Source: Methylacidiphilales bacterium
Lineage (GTDB): Bacteria > Verrucomicrobiota > Verrucomicrobiia > Methylacidiphilales > UBA1321
NCBI GenBank assembly: GCA_021272165.1
Contig: JAJSLK010000011.1
Span: 61,905 to 125,904, forward strand
DNA: 64,000 nucleotides
Direction: 5' to 3'
Part shown: piece after piece, positions 8,975 through 17,939 of the stretch
How positions within the stretch are numbered: the stretch's first letter is position 1
Layout: each line of letters opens with the position of its first letter
Program-made: the position numbers and the translations under genes
Notes under the pieces: model-generated
Told to the model about the DNA's origin: nothing
What the model saw: only the letters and a program-made list of their open reading frames with translations
The model's database searches: none

Positions 8975-9436
8975 CTAGCGTGCTGTCTTGGTCGAAGCCA
9001 ACTTTTTGACGACGTCAACGGGATGATGCGGCAGGCCTGAGAGCGCCAGGATCGCCGCGCCGAGAAGCGTGCCGGTGATCGGAAAAGGCAGGCCCACGAG
9101 AAAGGCGCCCAGAAATGCCTTACCGATGGCAGGTCCCATTTTATCCCGGGACCACTGCACTTGAATGAGCCAGACCAATGGGAAAGTAACGGCAAAAGAA
9201 AGCACGCACAACAAAGGCAGCGCCAGGAAACCCGTCAGCAAATCGGAACCGAAGGCCAGCCAGTCGAGCGCGAGAATAACGCCGCCGCTGGCCGGGTGAT
9301 AAAACGTGCGGAGGCCTTCGAATGGCACGGCCCGGGGCTCATCCGAAGGTACGGGCGGAAGCGGCGGCTCGTTCCGCGGCGCCGGAGGCAGGACATCGAC
9401 CGGCACTTCCCGGGATTCCGAAGGGCGCACGTTCAT
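8975..9436 (-). CDS. Hypothetical membrane protein, 153 residues
   Basis: Not recognised. A proline-rich N-terminus of about 40 residues (VDVLPPAPRNEPPLPPVPS) precedes three hydrophobic segments (around residues 53-70, 75-97 and 108-135). It lies between the DUF2721 gene and the ATP-grasp gene, all on the minus strand with gaps of 36 and 9 bases, suggesting one transcript. A role in the envelope is inferred from context only. Confidence 0.6.
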   Translation of the reverse strand: MNVRPSESREVPVDVLPPAPRNEPPLPPVPSDEPRAVPFEGLRTFYHPASGGVILALDWLAFGSDLLTGFLALPLLCVLSFAVTFPLVWLIQVQWSRDKMGPAIGKAFLGAFLVGLPFPITGTLLGAAILALSGLPHHPVDVVKKLASTKTAR

Positions 9437-9472
9437 GCCTAGAAATTAGCACAACTCACACGGTGCTTCATC

Positions 9473-9883
9473 TCACCCCTTGTCCGTCGGCCGGGGATGC
9501 TCGACTCCTTCCAGATGCAAGTCGAGCGCCTGGACGGAGATATGGATTTCCAGGAGCGAAAGCACCAACGACCAGATCATGGCCAGAAGACTGACCGAAA
9601 AAATGACTTCCGCGGGGATGATGGATCCGAAGAAAAGAAGTACCATGCTGATGGTGCAAAGAAGCAGGGACAGGACACCGGCGAACTGCATGTTGCGCAC
9701 CAGCCGAATTCGCCGGCGCAAGTTGGCAATCTGAAAGAGATAGCGTGGATCAGCCGCAGCCTGGTAATCGGCGTGGAGCCGGCGGATCACGCTGGCCAGC
9801 GCCAGAAAACGGTTCGTGTAGGCCAGGAGCAAAAGCGATACGGCCGGAAACAAAACCGCCGGTGTGGTCAGCGTCATTTCCAT
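9473..9883 (-). CDS. DUF2721 family membrane protein
   Basis: A 136-residue inner-membrane protein. LTTPAVLFPAVSLLLLAYTN near the N-terminus followed by RFLALASVIRRLH is characteristic of DUF2721; two more helices cover roughly residues 68-118. The start at 9883 (MEMTLTTP) is preferred because an in-frame ATG at 9940 would run into the upstream lipoprotein gene, whose stop is 4 bases away. The function is unknown. It probably belongs to the lpoB-like/ycfL-like transcript. Confidence 0.75.
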   Translation of the reverse strand: MEMTLTTPAVLFPAVSLLLLAYTNRFLALASVIRRLHADYQAAADPRYLFQIANLRRRIRLVRNMQFAGVLSLLLCTISMVLLFFGSIIPAEVIFSVSLLAMIWSLVLSLLEIHISVQALDLHLEGVEHPRPTDKG

Positions 9884-9887
9884 GCGG

Positions 9888-10664
9888 CTAATCGGGATCT
9901 TGCGGACCGTGCGCAGCGCGAATACTAATGAGGAAATCAAACGCGTCGGCCGAAATCGAAGCGGAGCGATATTCGGTCTCCTCGTGCGGCTTTAACGACA
10001 GCGGAAGCCAAGTTCCGCCGCCATTGAGCGGATTACCCGCCCGGTCCTTGTAAAGTGTCTGCACCTCGAGATCGAGACGGTGTCCGGTTTTGTTTTTCAA
10101 TCCGGCAAAAACCGACAACAAATTGTTGGAGGTGGGCTCCGATCCGACTCTCAGAACAGCTAGCTTGCCCTTCAGGCTCGCATCAATGACCTCAAGATTA
10201 TCGAAGCTCGCGTCCGTATCGGTGTCGGAGTCGGAAGCGGCTGGTGGGGGATCAGGCTTGGTGGTCGGAGGTGGATCGCCTGGCGGGTCGGCAGGAGGCG
10301 GATCGGGCGGATTGAGCGGCGGAAACAGATACTTCGTCATGTCTGGCTTCGGCTTGCTCGTCGGTCTAGGCGTGGGAGTAGGAGTCGGGGTTGCGGTTGG
10401 GTGAGGTCTCGGGGTTGGGGTGGGAGTGGGGGTCGGACGGGGCTTCGGGGTCGGCGTGGGAGTGGGAACAACGGTCCTGGATCTGGCCGAAGCTTTAAGC
10501 TTGGCGGCGGGAGTTGGAGTCGGCTTGGGTGCGCTCGTGGCAGATGAAACCGCATCCTCGTCACCAGTATAGACCGGCCCCGGATGCGGATAGGCGCACG
10601 CCGCGATGACACAGGCAGAGGCTCCCACTGCCGCCATCTGCCAGAAGTGAACCGTGCGCATCAT
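9888..10664 (-). CDS. YcfL-like (DUF1425) lipoprotein with Pro-Thr repeat linker
   Basis: A 258-residue lipoprotein. The signal peptide ends in a lipobox (VIAAC, Cys around residue 23). Residues ~45-150 are a low-complexity linker of PTPTP repeats and PPDPP stretches, probably an extended spacer across the periplasm or peptidoglycan. The C-terminal ~95 residues (LAVLRVGSEPTSNNLLSV ... GGGTWLPLSLKPHEETEYRS) resemble DUF1425/YcfL. It lies 15 bases after the LpoB-like gene; in E. coli ycfL also neighbours lpoB, which supports both assignments. A role in peptidoglycan synthesis control is inferred. Confidence 0.7.
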   Translation of the reverse strand: MMRTVHFWQMAAVGASACVIAACAYPHPGPVYTGDEDAVSSATSAPKPTPTPAAKLKASARSRTVVPTPTPTPKPRPTPTPTPTPRPHPTATPTPTPTPRPTSKPKPDMTKYLFPPLNPPDPPPADPPGDPPPTTKPDPPPAASDSDTDTDASFDNLEVIDASLKGKLAVLRVGSEPTSNNLLSVFAGLKNKTGHRLDLEVQTLYKDRAGNPLNGGGTWLPLSLKPHEETEYRSASISADAFDFLISIRAAHGPQDPD

Positions 10665-10679
10665 CGTTATTCCGAAAAT

Positions 10680-11396
10680 TTATTCGTATTGGGTCTGACT
10701 CGGCGGAGGCGGAGCGTAAGTTCCTGGCGGAGTGTTCGGATCCGACCCGGGCGCGGCTTCCGGCGCCACCGACGGGGCCATGTTATCCGGCGAAGGCGGC
10801 GGAGCCGCTTCCTTGCGGATGCGGTAGAGCCCGTCGAAAAGGACATCATTCGTGTGGGAGTCGACGAACTGGACCTGAACCTTGTAGAAATCGTCACTAT
10901 AGTTTCCGCGCAACTCGGCGAGGATTTCATAATCGGGATTGGTGCTGATGTCCACGGGCGGTGGAATCGGCTCATGCTTCTTGAGCTTTTTCGGCTTGGC
11001 CACGACCAGCGGTGGCAGGGTGTGTTCAACAAAACGGAGTTTTTCCCGGGTGATCAGAAGCAAGCGGTCCCGGAAAAGCTCGGTATAAGGCTCGGTATCG
11101 ACCGGGTAATCACCCTTCACGATGCTGGTGACGCCGGTGAACTGGACCATTGGGGGCACCGTGGCGTTGGCCACCTGCGGCAGGTCCATGATCGAGTGCG
11201 CCACTTCCTGTCCCACAATGGCGATGTCATTGGCATCGACGGGCTGACGCGGCTCCCCGCCGGGCGGCGGCTGGGTAAGACGCGAACCGGTGGTGTCGTC
11301 GATGGGCGCGCAGGCGGTGAGGGCGAGAAGGCCGGCGGCGATAACCGCCATGCCTCGCACCGGCAGGGGCAAAGAAAGAGACTTGGAAATTTGCAT
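10680..11396 (-). CDS. LpoB-like penicillin-binding-protein activator lipoprotein
   Basis: A 238-residue outer-membrane lipoprotein candidate with an N-terminal signal and lipobox LTAC (Cys near residue 29). The core NDIAIVGQEVAHSIMDLPQV ... VQFTGVTSIV ... ELFRDRLLLITREKLRFVE follows the LpoB family pattern. LpoB crosses the periplasm to stimulate the bifunctional synthase PBP1B in E. coli. A proline-rich C-terminal tail (PPPSPDNMAP ... PPPPSQ) is additional. It is the first gene of the minus-strand envelope block, followed by the YcfL-like gene. The partner PBP is not in the window. Confidence 0.72.
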   Translation of the reverse strand: MQISKSLSLPLPVRGMAVIAAGLLALTACAPIDDTTGSRLTQPPPGGEPRQPVDANDIAIVGQEVAHSIMDLPQVANATVPPMVQFTGVTSIVKGDYPVDTEPYTELFRDRLLLITREKLRFVEHTLPPLVVAKPKKLKKHEPIPPPVDISTNPDYEILAELRGNYSDDFYKVQVQFVDSHTNDVLFDGLYRIRKEAAPPPSPDNMAPSVAPEAAPGSDPNTPPGTYAPPPPSQTQYE

Positions 11397-11614
11397 ATGA
11401 CTCCGCCCACTAAAGCAAAAACTCCCAGCGACGACGACAGAAAGATTCCCCAGAGCCTGTTACCGCTCTTGGGCAGGGATGGCGCGAGGAATCGCCGGCC
11501 CGGTGGCCCGGCGAATGTCGCCCGTTGGGTTGCTCGATAGCGTTAACAGGTCCTAACTGTAGTTGCGTCTTTTTCCAGCGGTGGATAGGATATTTTGCTT
11601 ACTTTTTGCCGTTC

Positions 11615-12268
11615 ATGTCCACGCCCCTGTCCCGCCGTCTTACGCCCTATACCTGGTTCATCGTGATCTTGGGACTTCTCATTGCCATCGTCCTGTTTTA
11701 CCGCTTTGAAAGTTCCGAAATGCAGCTCAGCCAGTCCTCCGAGTTGCGCCGGATGAGCGTTGTGCCCTCTTTTTCCTTTACCGAGCGCAGTGGGAAAACC
11801 GTCTCCAACCAGGATCTGATCGGAAAAATCTGGGTGGCCGATTTCATCTACACCACCTGCCCCGGCCCGTGCCCGCTCATCAGCGCCTCGATGGCCCGGG
11901 TGCAAAATGCCCTCGCCAATGATCCCCATGTCCAGCTCGTCTCCTTTACCGTCGACCCCGAACATGACACGCCCGACGTCCTGGCCAAATATGCGGACCA
12001 ATATGGCGCCAGTCCCGACCACTGGTGGTTCCTGACCGGCCCAAAAAAGCCCATGCGCGACCTGATCCAGAATGGCTTTCTGCAAGTCGTGGAAGATAAC
12101 ACCGGGCAACCCTCCCAGCCCGGACAATTCACCATCATGCACAGCACCTATATGGCCCTGGTCGATGCCGAAGGAAACGTGCGCGGATTTTATGATGGTG
12201 TCGAGTCCGACGGCCGCGCCGACCTGTTGCGGGACATCAAGGTTCTGGAGAAAGAAGAAAAGCCGTGA
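11615..12268 (+). CDS. SCO1/SenC family copper chaperone for cytochrome oxidase
   Basis: A 217-residue membrane-anchored thioredoxin-fold protein that delivers copper to, or reduces, the CuA site of cytochrome c oxidase. One N-terminal helix (about residues 12-29) is followed by the copper motif CPGPC (C82, C86) and the conserved histidine H176 in HSTYMALVD. The start at 11615 (MSTPLSRR) is preferred over an in-frame ATG at 11525, which would add unrelated residues. Its TGA overlaps the GTG start of the next gene (DUF420), so the two are translationally coupled. Confidence 0.85.
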   Translation: MSTPLSRRLTPYTWFIVILGLLIAIVLFYRFESSEMQLSQSSELRRMSVVPSFSFTERSGKTVSNQDLIGKIWVADFIYTTCPGPCPLISASMARVQNALANDPHVQLVSFTVDPEHDTPDVLAKYADQYGASPDHWWFLTGPKKPMRDLIQNGFLQVVEDNTGQPSQPGQFTIMHSTYMALVDAEGNVRGFYDGVESDGRADLLRDIKVLEKEEKP

Positions 12269-12822
12269 CCACACTGGCCACCAATGAAACGCGGACACCG
12301 CTGTCGGTCATCGCGACGATCATTGCCATCAGCGCCATCGCCAGTCTCTTTCTCTTCTGGCTCGTCTTTTTTCATGCGCCTGCCGATGTCAGCGGCACGC
12401 ACCTCGCCTTTCTGCCCGCGCTCAATGCCCTGCTGAATGGCCTTTCCGCCCTGGCCCTGGTCATTGGATTCATTTTTATCCGATCTCAGAAAGTGGAAGC
12501 TCACCGGGCCTCGATGTTCACCGCGTTTATCTTTTCCACGCTTTTCCTTGTCAGCTACATCACGAATCACGCCCTGCATGGCGACATGCACTTTCACGGC
12601 GAAGGCACCGTCCGGCTGGTTTATTTTCCGCTGCTGATTTCGCATATCGTGCTCTCGATCTTTGCGCTGCCGATGATCCTCATCACCTTTTTTCTCTCAC
12701 TCAGCGGCCGCTTTCCCGCCCACCGGCGCCTGGCCCGACTCACCTTTCCGATCTGGCTCTACGTTTCCGTCACCGGCGTCGTCGTCTACGCCATGCTCGC
12801 GGTCTGGCTGCCAACCGGTTGA
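12265..12822 (+). CDS. DUF420 (CtaM-like) cytochrome oxidase assembly membrane protein
   Basis: A 185-residue protein with five hydrophobic helices and conserved histidines (FHAPADVSGTH, NHALHGDMHFHGEG, HIVLS, HRRLARLTFPIWLYVSVTG), matching DUF420. A member in Gram-positives, CtaM, is needed to mature haem-copper oxidases. The GTG start overlaps the Sco stop by four bases, so the pair works as one unit. Oxidase subunits themselves are not in the window. Confidence 0.82.
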   Translation: MTTLATNETRTPLSVIATIIAISAIASLFLFWLVFFHAPADVSGTHLAFLPALNALLNGLSALALVIGFIFIRSQKVEAHRASMFTAFIFSTLFLVSYITNHALHGDMHFHGEGTVRLVYFPLLISHIVLSIFALPMILITFFLSLSGRFPAHRRLARLTFPIWLYVSVTGVVVYAMLAVWLPTG

Positions 12823-13236
12823 AAATAAAATCGGTCAGGGTCTGGACAGCCGCTTTTCCCGGGTCTAGGTTTCCGGTAGCGCTCTTTGAAAGATTTCGCC
12901 GGTGGCTGGAGCCACCGGCACCAGTTTATCCTGGGGTGTGCGTGATACCGGGAAAATGTTCTTTCGTCCGATATACCACGATTCAGGAGGCCAAGCTGTC
13001 GGCCTGAACGCCACGCCTTCACTGGAAGGCGGGATTCCCGCAGCCGTCTCCGCCCTGTTTGTGAGGGTCGAAAGTGCTTCCCACACGGCACCCTGGGGTA
13101 ATTTTCAGGACGGTTGTTCCCCGCGGGACAGCCGTCCTGCTTTTTTATATCAGCAAGCCAGGCCAAGTGTCGGCTAAATCCTGCATAGCTTTCCCACTGG
13201 CTCGCCCATCCATGCAGCGGATAATCAATCGCTGCC
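12823..13236. other. 414-base gap with a chain of hairpins; candidate RNA or leader
   Basis: No convincing gene. Between about 12890 and 13147 several stems follow one another: GCCGGTGGCT (12898-12907) with AGCCACCGGC (12910-12919), CACCAG with CTGGGGTG just after it, CGCCTT with AAGGCG near 13012-13030, and a final terminator-like stem. This could be a small RNA, or an attenuator-type leader of the membrane-protein gene at 13237. Open frames on both strands here have no recognisable content. Confidence 0.35.
13106..13147 (+). terminator. Rho-independent terminator
   Basis: CAGGACGG (13106-13113) pairs with CCGTCCTG (13132-13139) and is followed by C then six T. It would end transcription of the Sco/DUF420 operon or of a small RNA, or attenuate the downstream gene at 13237. 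Confidence 0.65.
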
Positions 13237-14721
13237 ATGACCTCCCGGGCTGTGCCGCTGACCTCCCGCCGGTGGAAGATCGTCCTCTGGATCTATCTCG
13301 GCATCCTCGTCGTGCTCCTCGGCACCTATACCAATACCGCCGACGCCGATTTGTGGCATCTCTTCGCCCTCTACGACTATCTCCTCAAAACCGGCCACTT
13401 CCCCCCCGGCGATACGTTCAGCTACCTGGCCGATTACCGTCTGGTTCCCGACCATGAATGGGGCTGCGCTTTCGTCTTTGCCCCGCTCTATTTTGTCTTT
13501 GGACCGGCCAGCCTCATCTTCTTAAAATTGGCTTTGTTATTCGGCACGGTCGGGCTGACGATCCGGGCCGGCCTGGGACGCCGTTCGCCCACCATGCTCG
13601 AGGCCTTTTTTTACAGCCTCGTCACTCTGACCCTTCTTTCCTCTTTTCTCTCCACCGTCCGCTGCGAGGTCTTCACCCACCTCTTCTTCGCCCTCTGGCT
13701 TCTGTGGTATCAACTCGAACGGCGAGGCCGCCACATCCCTTCCTGGGCCTACGGCCTGACCATGATCGCCTGGGCCAATCTTCACGGTGGATTTATCCTC
13801 GGCCTGGCGTGGCTCGCGGCTGTGGCCGCAATCGAATTTTTCAGCGGCGGCAACTGGATCCGGCATCTTCGTATCCTCGGCTTATGCCTTCTGGCCACGC
13901 TGGCGAATCCTTTCGGCTATGAACTTTGGGTCGGCGTGGGCCGAGCCCTGCTAATTTCACGTTCCTCGTTTGACGAATGGAGTCCGGTGCCGTGGCTGTA
14001 TCCTTACAATACCTTTTTGGGCTACAAAATGCTGGCTGGCTGGACGGCGGTAATCGTCATCGGCCACGTCCGGCTCCAGGGCTGGAAAAACTGCGATCGG
14101 ATTGCCGTAATCCTTCCCCTCCTCTTTTTCGTCGCATCCATTCTGCAGGTTCGGCACACCTCGCTCTTTGCCGTTGCCGCGGGAGGATTGCTTCCGCCTC
14201 TCTTTCCACCGGAACTTTCCTGGCAGCAAATTCACGGCCCGGGGGCGCGCCTGCATCGATTGGCCGTGCGTACGGTTCTGTTTGTGCTTCCGCTGGTGCT
14301 GGCCATGCGTCTGCTCCCTGCCAGCCAGGGGTTTCACCTTACCTACCCGTCTGAAAGCTGCCCGGCCCAGGCGGTCGCTTATCTCCACGATCACGATGTC
14401 AGGGGCAGGCTGCTGGTCGACTTGAACGCGGGAAGCTACGCGCTGTGGAAATTGCAAAACCAAATGCAGGTCTCGATTGACGGCCGTTACGATCTCGTCT
14501 ACCGGCCCAGGACCTTCAACAAGGTCGAGAACTTCTTTCATGCCACCGGCGACTGGCGCCGGGCCCTGACCGATCCCCCGCCCGATGCCGTACTGGTCAA
14601 TCTTTCCGACCCGGTCTACCCGCGCATGCGCGCTGAACCGGGCTGGACGGAAGTCTACCGCAATTCCAGTCATGCTGTTTTCCGGCCCGGGGCGATTCCC
14701 TTAAATATCAGCCATCCTTGA
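13237..14721 (+). CDS. Polytopic membrane protein, possibly GT-C-type glycosyltransferase
   Basis: A 494-residue protein with about ten transmembrane helices in the first ~380 residues and a soluble C-terminal part (AQAVAYLHDHDVRGRLLVDLNAG ... VSIDGRYDLVY). An acidic motif follows the first helix (NTADADLWH), with DHEWG before the second, a placement similar to the catalytic loops of membrane GT-C glycosyltransferases that use lipid-linked sugars. The family assignment is an inference; the exact function is unknown. It ends 54 bases before aspartate kinase. Confidence 0.65.
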   Translation: MTSRAVPLTSRRWKIVLWIYLGILVVLLGTYTNTADADLWHLFALYDYLLKTGHFPPGDTFSYLADYRLVPDHEWGCAFVFAPLYFVFGPASLIFLKLALLFGTVGLTIRAGLGRRSPTMLEAFFYSLVTLTLLSSFLSTVRCEVFTHLFFALWLLWYQLERRGRHIPSWAYGLTMIAWANLHGGFILGLAWLAAVAAIEFFSGGNWIRHLRILGLCLLATLANPFGYELWVGVGRALLISRSSFDEWSPVPWLYPYNTFLGYKMLAGWTAVIVIGHVRLQGWKNCDRIAVILPLLFFVASILQVRHTSLFAVAAGGLLPPLFPPELSWQQIHGPGARLHRLAVRTVLFVLPLVLAMRLLPASQGFHLTYPSESCPAQAVAYLHDHDVRGRLLVDLNAGSYALWKLQNQMQVSIDGRYDLVYRPRTFNKVENFFHATGDWRRALTDPPPDAVLVNLSDPVYPRMRAEPGWTEVYRNSSHAVFRPGAIPLNISHP

Positions 14722-14775
14722 CCCGATATTGTCAGGAAAATGATTTCACGCTAGGGTTGGTCCCTTTCACTCTCC

Positions 14776-15996
14776 ATGGCCTTCATCGTTCAAAAATATG
14801 GCGGCACCTCGGTGGGCAGCCCCGAGCGCATCCGCAACGTCGCCACCCGTGTCGCCGAGTCACGCCGGGCCGGCCATCGCCTGGTCGTCGTCGTCTCGGC
14901 CATGTCGGGCGAAACCGACCGCCTGCTCAAACTCGCCCGCGAGGTCAATCCCGAGGCCTCCGCCCGTGAGATCGACATGCTTCTGGCCACCGGCGAGCAG
15001 CAAACCATCGCGCTGACCGCCCTTGCGCTCCACGGTCTCGGCGTCCCGGCCGTCTCCCTCACCGGCGCGCAGGCCGGCATCGTGACCGACGGCATCCATA
15101 CCAAGGCCAAGATCGTCAACATCACGCCGAAAAAGGTCTTCGAGTTTCTCGACCAGGGCCATGTCGTCATCGTCGCCGGGTTCCAGGGCCAGAATATCGA
15201 CGGCCATATCACCACGCTCGGCCGTGGCGGCTCCGACCTCACCGCCATTGCCATGGCCGCGGCACTCAAGGCCGATACCTGCGAAATTTACACCGACGTC
15301 GACGGCGTCTACACCGCCGACCCGCGCCTCGTCCCCCATGCCCGCAAGATCGACGAAATCTCCTATGACGAGATGCTCGAGCTCGCCAGCCTCGGCGCCA
15401 AGGTCATGCAGGCCCGCTCGGTCGAATTCGCCAAGAAATTCAAAGTGAAGTTTGAGGTCCGGTCCAGTTTCAACCATAATCCCGGAACCATCGTACGAGA
15501 GGAGCACGCAGCCATGGAAGAAGTCGTCTTACGCGGAGTAAGCCTGGAAAAAAACCAGGCCAAAGTCACCATCATCGGCGTGCCGGACAAGCCCGGCGTG
15601 GCCGCGGGACTTTTCTCGGCCCTGGCCGAATCGGGCACGAACGTCGACATGATCGTGCAAAACGTCTCGCTCGAGGGCACCACCGACCTGACCTTCACCA
15701 TCAACAAGGACGACCTGCCCCAGGCGCGCAAGGTCATCGAGGCCCAGGTCGCCAAAATCGGCGCGAAAAGCCATACCGCACGCGATGGCATCAGCAAGCT
15801 CTCCGTCGTCGGCATCGGCATGCGTTCGCATACCGGCGTCGCCGCCACCCTCTTTTCCGCTCTGGCCCAGGCCGGGATCAACATTCAGATGATCACCACC
15901 AGCGAGATCAAGATTTCGGTCATCATCAACGAATCGGAAGGCCCGCACGCGACCCAGGTCGTGCACGACGCCTTCAAGCTCGGCAACGACGCCTGA
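14776..15996 (+). CDS. lysC: Aspartate kinase
   Basis: A 406-residue enzyme that phosphorylates aspartate, the first step towards lysine/diaminopimelate, threonine and methionine. The N-terminal kinase signature is VQKYGGTSVGS; the substrate site includes TTLGRGGSDLTA and YTDVDGVYTADPR. Two C-terminal ACT domains (roughly residues 265-340 and 345-406) include SGTNVDMIVQN and AGINIQMITTSEIKIS, giving feedback control, usually by lysine and/or threonine. The length fits the monofunctional class. Its stop is directly followed by the stop of the convergent gene (TGATCA). The upstream gap of 54 bases is too short for a lysine riboswitch. Confidence 0.95.
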   Translation: MAFIVQKYGGTSVGSPERIRNVATRVAESRRAGHRLVVVVSAMSGETDRLLKLAREVNPEASAREIDMLLATGEQQTIALTALALHGLGVPAVSLTGAQAGIVTDGIHTKAKIVNITPKKVFEFLDQGHVVIVAGFQGQNIDGHITTLGRGGSDLTAIAMAAALKADTCEIYTDVDGVYTADPRLVPHARKIDEISYDEMLELASLGAKVMQARSVEFAKKFKVKFEVRSSFNHNPGTIVREEHAAMEEVVLRGVSLEKNQAKVTIIGVPDKPGVAAGLFSALAESGTNVDMIVQNVSLEGTTDLTFTINKDDLPQARKVIEAQVAKIGAKSHTARDGISKLSVVGIGMRSHTGVAATLFSALAQAGINIQMITTSEIKISVIINESEGPHATQVVHDAFKLGNDA

Positions 15997-17727
15997 TCAG
16001 TTCCCGGAGGACTGGGTGGTCCGCTTCAGGTCGCTGACCTTTCCCTCGAGATGGTGGAATTCCATCTCGATGATGCTGCCGTTGTTGAGCTGCATTCGGT
16101 CCCGCGCGAACTTCAACCCCTCCGCCGCCTGGTCGGTGCGGCCGTTTTTCAGGCATGACTCGATATAAGGCTCGATCACGCCGTAATAAAGCGAACCGCC
16201 CCCCTGGTCTCCAAAATCCCGGATCGTCTTTTCGTATTCCAGTTTTGCATCGTCCCAGTTGCCCGAGCTGATCTTATCCGAGATCGTGGCCGCGGCGCCC
16301 TGAATGCCGATGTCGAAGCCGCTGCTCCGGTTTTCCAGCACGATGTCCTGCTGCAAACTGTCTGCCTCCGGATCGCCCTCTTTTTTTAGAATGTTGAGCA
16401 GGCGCCTCTGACCTTCGACCTTCATTTCCGTGAATGACTGAAACTGCGAAATCCAGTCCTGATAAAAGCCCTTCTTGTCATCGTCGCTCGCGTTGATCGT
16501 CTCCAAAACCGCCGCTTCCATTTTCCATGTCTCCGCCAGTTCCGGCATGATCGAACGCCCGTCATCGAGAATTTTTTTGCAGGAAGGATCGCCCTCGTGC
16601 AGCCGCGCCCAGGCCAGCGCGACCTGTGCCGGCTGGTAATTCGGATTTTTTTCGCCGGTCTTGAAGAGATTGGTCAGCACCGTGTCGTCAATCACCTCCC
16701 ATGTCTGCGGATCGAGTGCGTAGCCCTTCGGATAATTCTGGCTTTCGTACCGCCCGCAATCGAGCTCCCACTTCCCCGATCGCGACAGATAGCCGAACCA
16801 GGCATGACCGCCGTCGGAGCCCTGACCATGAAAATAAAGCGTCGGAATTCCCCTCCCCTTCCCCAGCGTCGCCGCGTAATAAGCCTGATCAACGCAAATA
16901 CCGCCATACTTCTCAATGTCGGCCAGCATATAGGTGGTTTGCGGCCAGACAAACGCCGTGTTGTCAGAACTGGTGCGGCTTTCGTCGTAGCGGATCGAAA
17001 AGAACGCCTGGGCAAATTCGGAATAGGAGATGCGGTTCTGCTGCGCGTACTCGAACTCCGATAGTTTCACCTCGCTGTCGACGAGGAACTTCAGGTTGTC
17101 GAAACTCTGCTGCGTTAAATCGAGTTCCGTTTTGTGATCGCGGTTCGCCTGAACGTAGAAATCAAACCGCTTCACCACGTCGAGATCGCCGATGGGAAGG
17201 GCCGACTGTTTAACCTGAAAGTGCGGCCAATTGTGCGGGAATGGCTGGTCGAAAACAAGGGCGTAGGCCACGCCCAGCGCCGCATACTCGTGCAGATCAT
17301 CCGGATTGTTTTGGGCCAGTCGCAGCAGGTTAAGCAACGCCTGTTTTTTGACGTCGAGCACGTCAAGCTTCTGCACGAAAAGATGTGAGACCGCCTCGTC
17401 CTTTCCCATCGCGACAAATACCTTCAGGTTGGCCGGATCGGCCAGCAGGTCGGAACAATCAAGCCCGAGCTTGATCCACTGGAGATGTCCCAGCCAGCCC
17501 TGGAAATCGGAATTGGAAAAAGCATTGGCGCCGTCCTCGGCATAGCTCGCCTCCATCTGCGCCTGCAAATCCTTCATCGCCTGCGGCCACGAATCCGGCG
17601 ACGGATTCCTCGTCCACCAGGCGTTTTGCGTGTTGCCATCCCAGGATGGAAGCGGCGGCGGGCTCGCCTTTGCCGGGCAAAAGAGAACGGCCAGGGCGAG
17701 AAACAAGATCGCGAGACCTGCTTTCAT
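15997..17727 (-). CDS. Exported transglutaminase-like protein
   Basis: A 576-residue protein. The start at 17727 (MKAGLAILFLALAVLF) gives a clean signal peptide ending near AKAS; an in-frame ATG at 17751 adds eight residues. The middle region shows a transglutaminase-like Cys-His-Asp triad: GGICVDQAYYAATLGKGRGI (Cys), DGGHAWFGYL (His) and KWELDCGRY (Asp). Such domains are cysteine proteases or amidases. The rest is helical, TPR-like towards the C-terminus (around residues 480-560). It is probably periplasmic; the substrate is unknown. It is convergent with lysC. Confidence 0.7.
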   Translation of the reverse strand: MKAGLAILFLALAVLFCPAKASPPPLPSWDGNTQNAWWTRNPSPDSWPQAMKDLQAQMEASYAEDGANAFSNSDFQGWLGHLQWIKLGLDCSDLLADPANLKVFVAMGKDEAVSHLFVQKLDVLDVKKQALLNLLRLAQNNPDDLHEYAALGVAYALVFDQPFPHNWPHFQVKQSALPIGDLDVVKRFDFYVQANRDHKTELDLTQQSFDNLKFLVDSEVKLSEFEYAQQNRISYSEFAQAFFSIRYDESRTSSDNTAFVWPQTTYMLADIEKYGGICVDQAYYAATLGKGRGIPTLYFHGQGSDGGHAWFGYLSRSGKWELDCGRYESQNYPKGYALDPQTWEVIDDTVLTNLFKTGEKNPNYQPAQVALAWARLHEGDPSCKKILDDGRSIMPELAETWKMEAAVLETINASDDDKKGFYQDWISQFQSFTEMKVEGQRRLLNILKKEGDPEADSLQQDIVLENRSSGFDIGIQGAAATISDKISSGNWDDAKLEYEKTIRDFGDQGGGSLYYGVIEPYIESCLKNGRTDQAAEGLKFARDRMQLNNGSIIEMEFHHLEGKVSDLKRTTQSSGN

Positions 17728-17775
17728 GAACGAAAGGAACCCGCAACACAAACCGGCTCGCCGGGAAAGCCTGCG

Positions 17776-17886
17776 TTATTTCTTCGCAGCTTTCTTTTCC
17801 GTCGCGCGCTTGGCAATGATGCGATCGTTTTTGGCCGCGCGCTTGGCGCGGGTGCGAACCTGTTTGCGTCCTGGATAAGCTCCCAT
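17776..17886 (-). CDS. Tiny strongly basic protein, 36 residues
   Basis: A short frame begins MGAYPGRKQVRTRAKRAAKN, continues DRIIAKRATEKKAAKK and stops. About 15 of 36 residues are Lys or Arg and almost none are acidic, as in small ribosome- or nucleic-acid-binding proteins; small basic proteins are known from PVC bacteria, but this one is not assigned to a family here. Another frame on the same strand covers this DNA but encodes nothing recognisable. There is no clear Shine-Dalgarno. It lies alone between the transglutaminase-like and small membrane genes. Confidence 0.5.
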   Translation of the reverse strand: MGAYPGRKQVRTRAKRAAKNDRIIAKRATEKKAAKK

Positions 17887-17939
17887 AGGCGGCGAATCAT
17901 GCGTGGTTCACGCGCAAACGGCAAGGAAAGTCTCGCCGG

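Noticed and set aside
12786..13238. 150-residue minus-strand open frame in the gap before 13237
   Set aside because: It crosses several hairpins and a terminator and has no recognisable domain; it is more likely non-coding.
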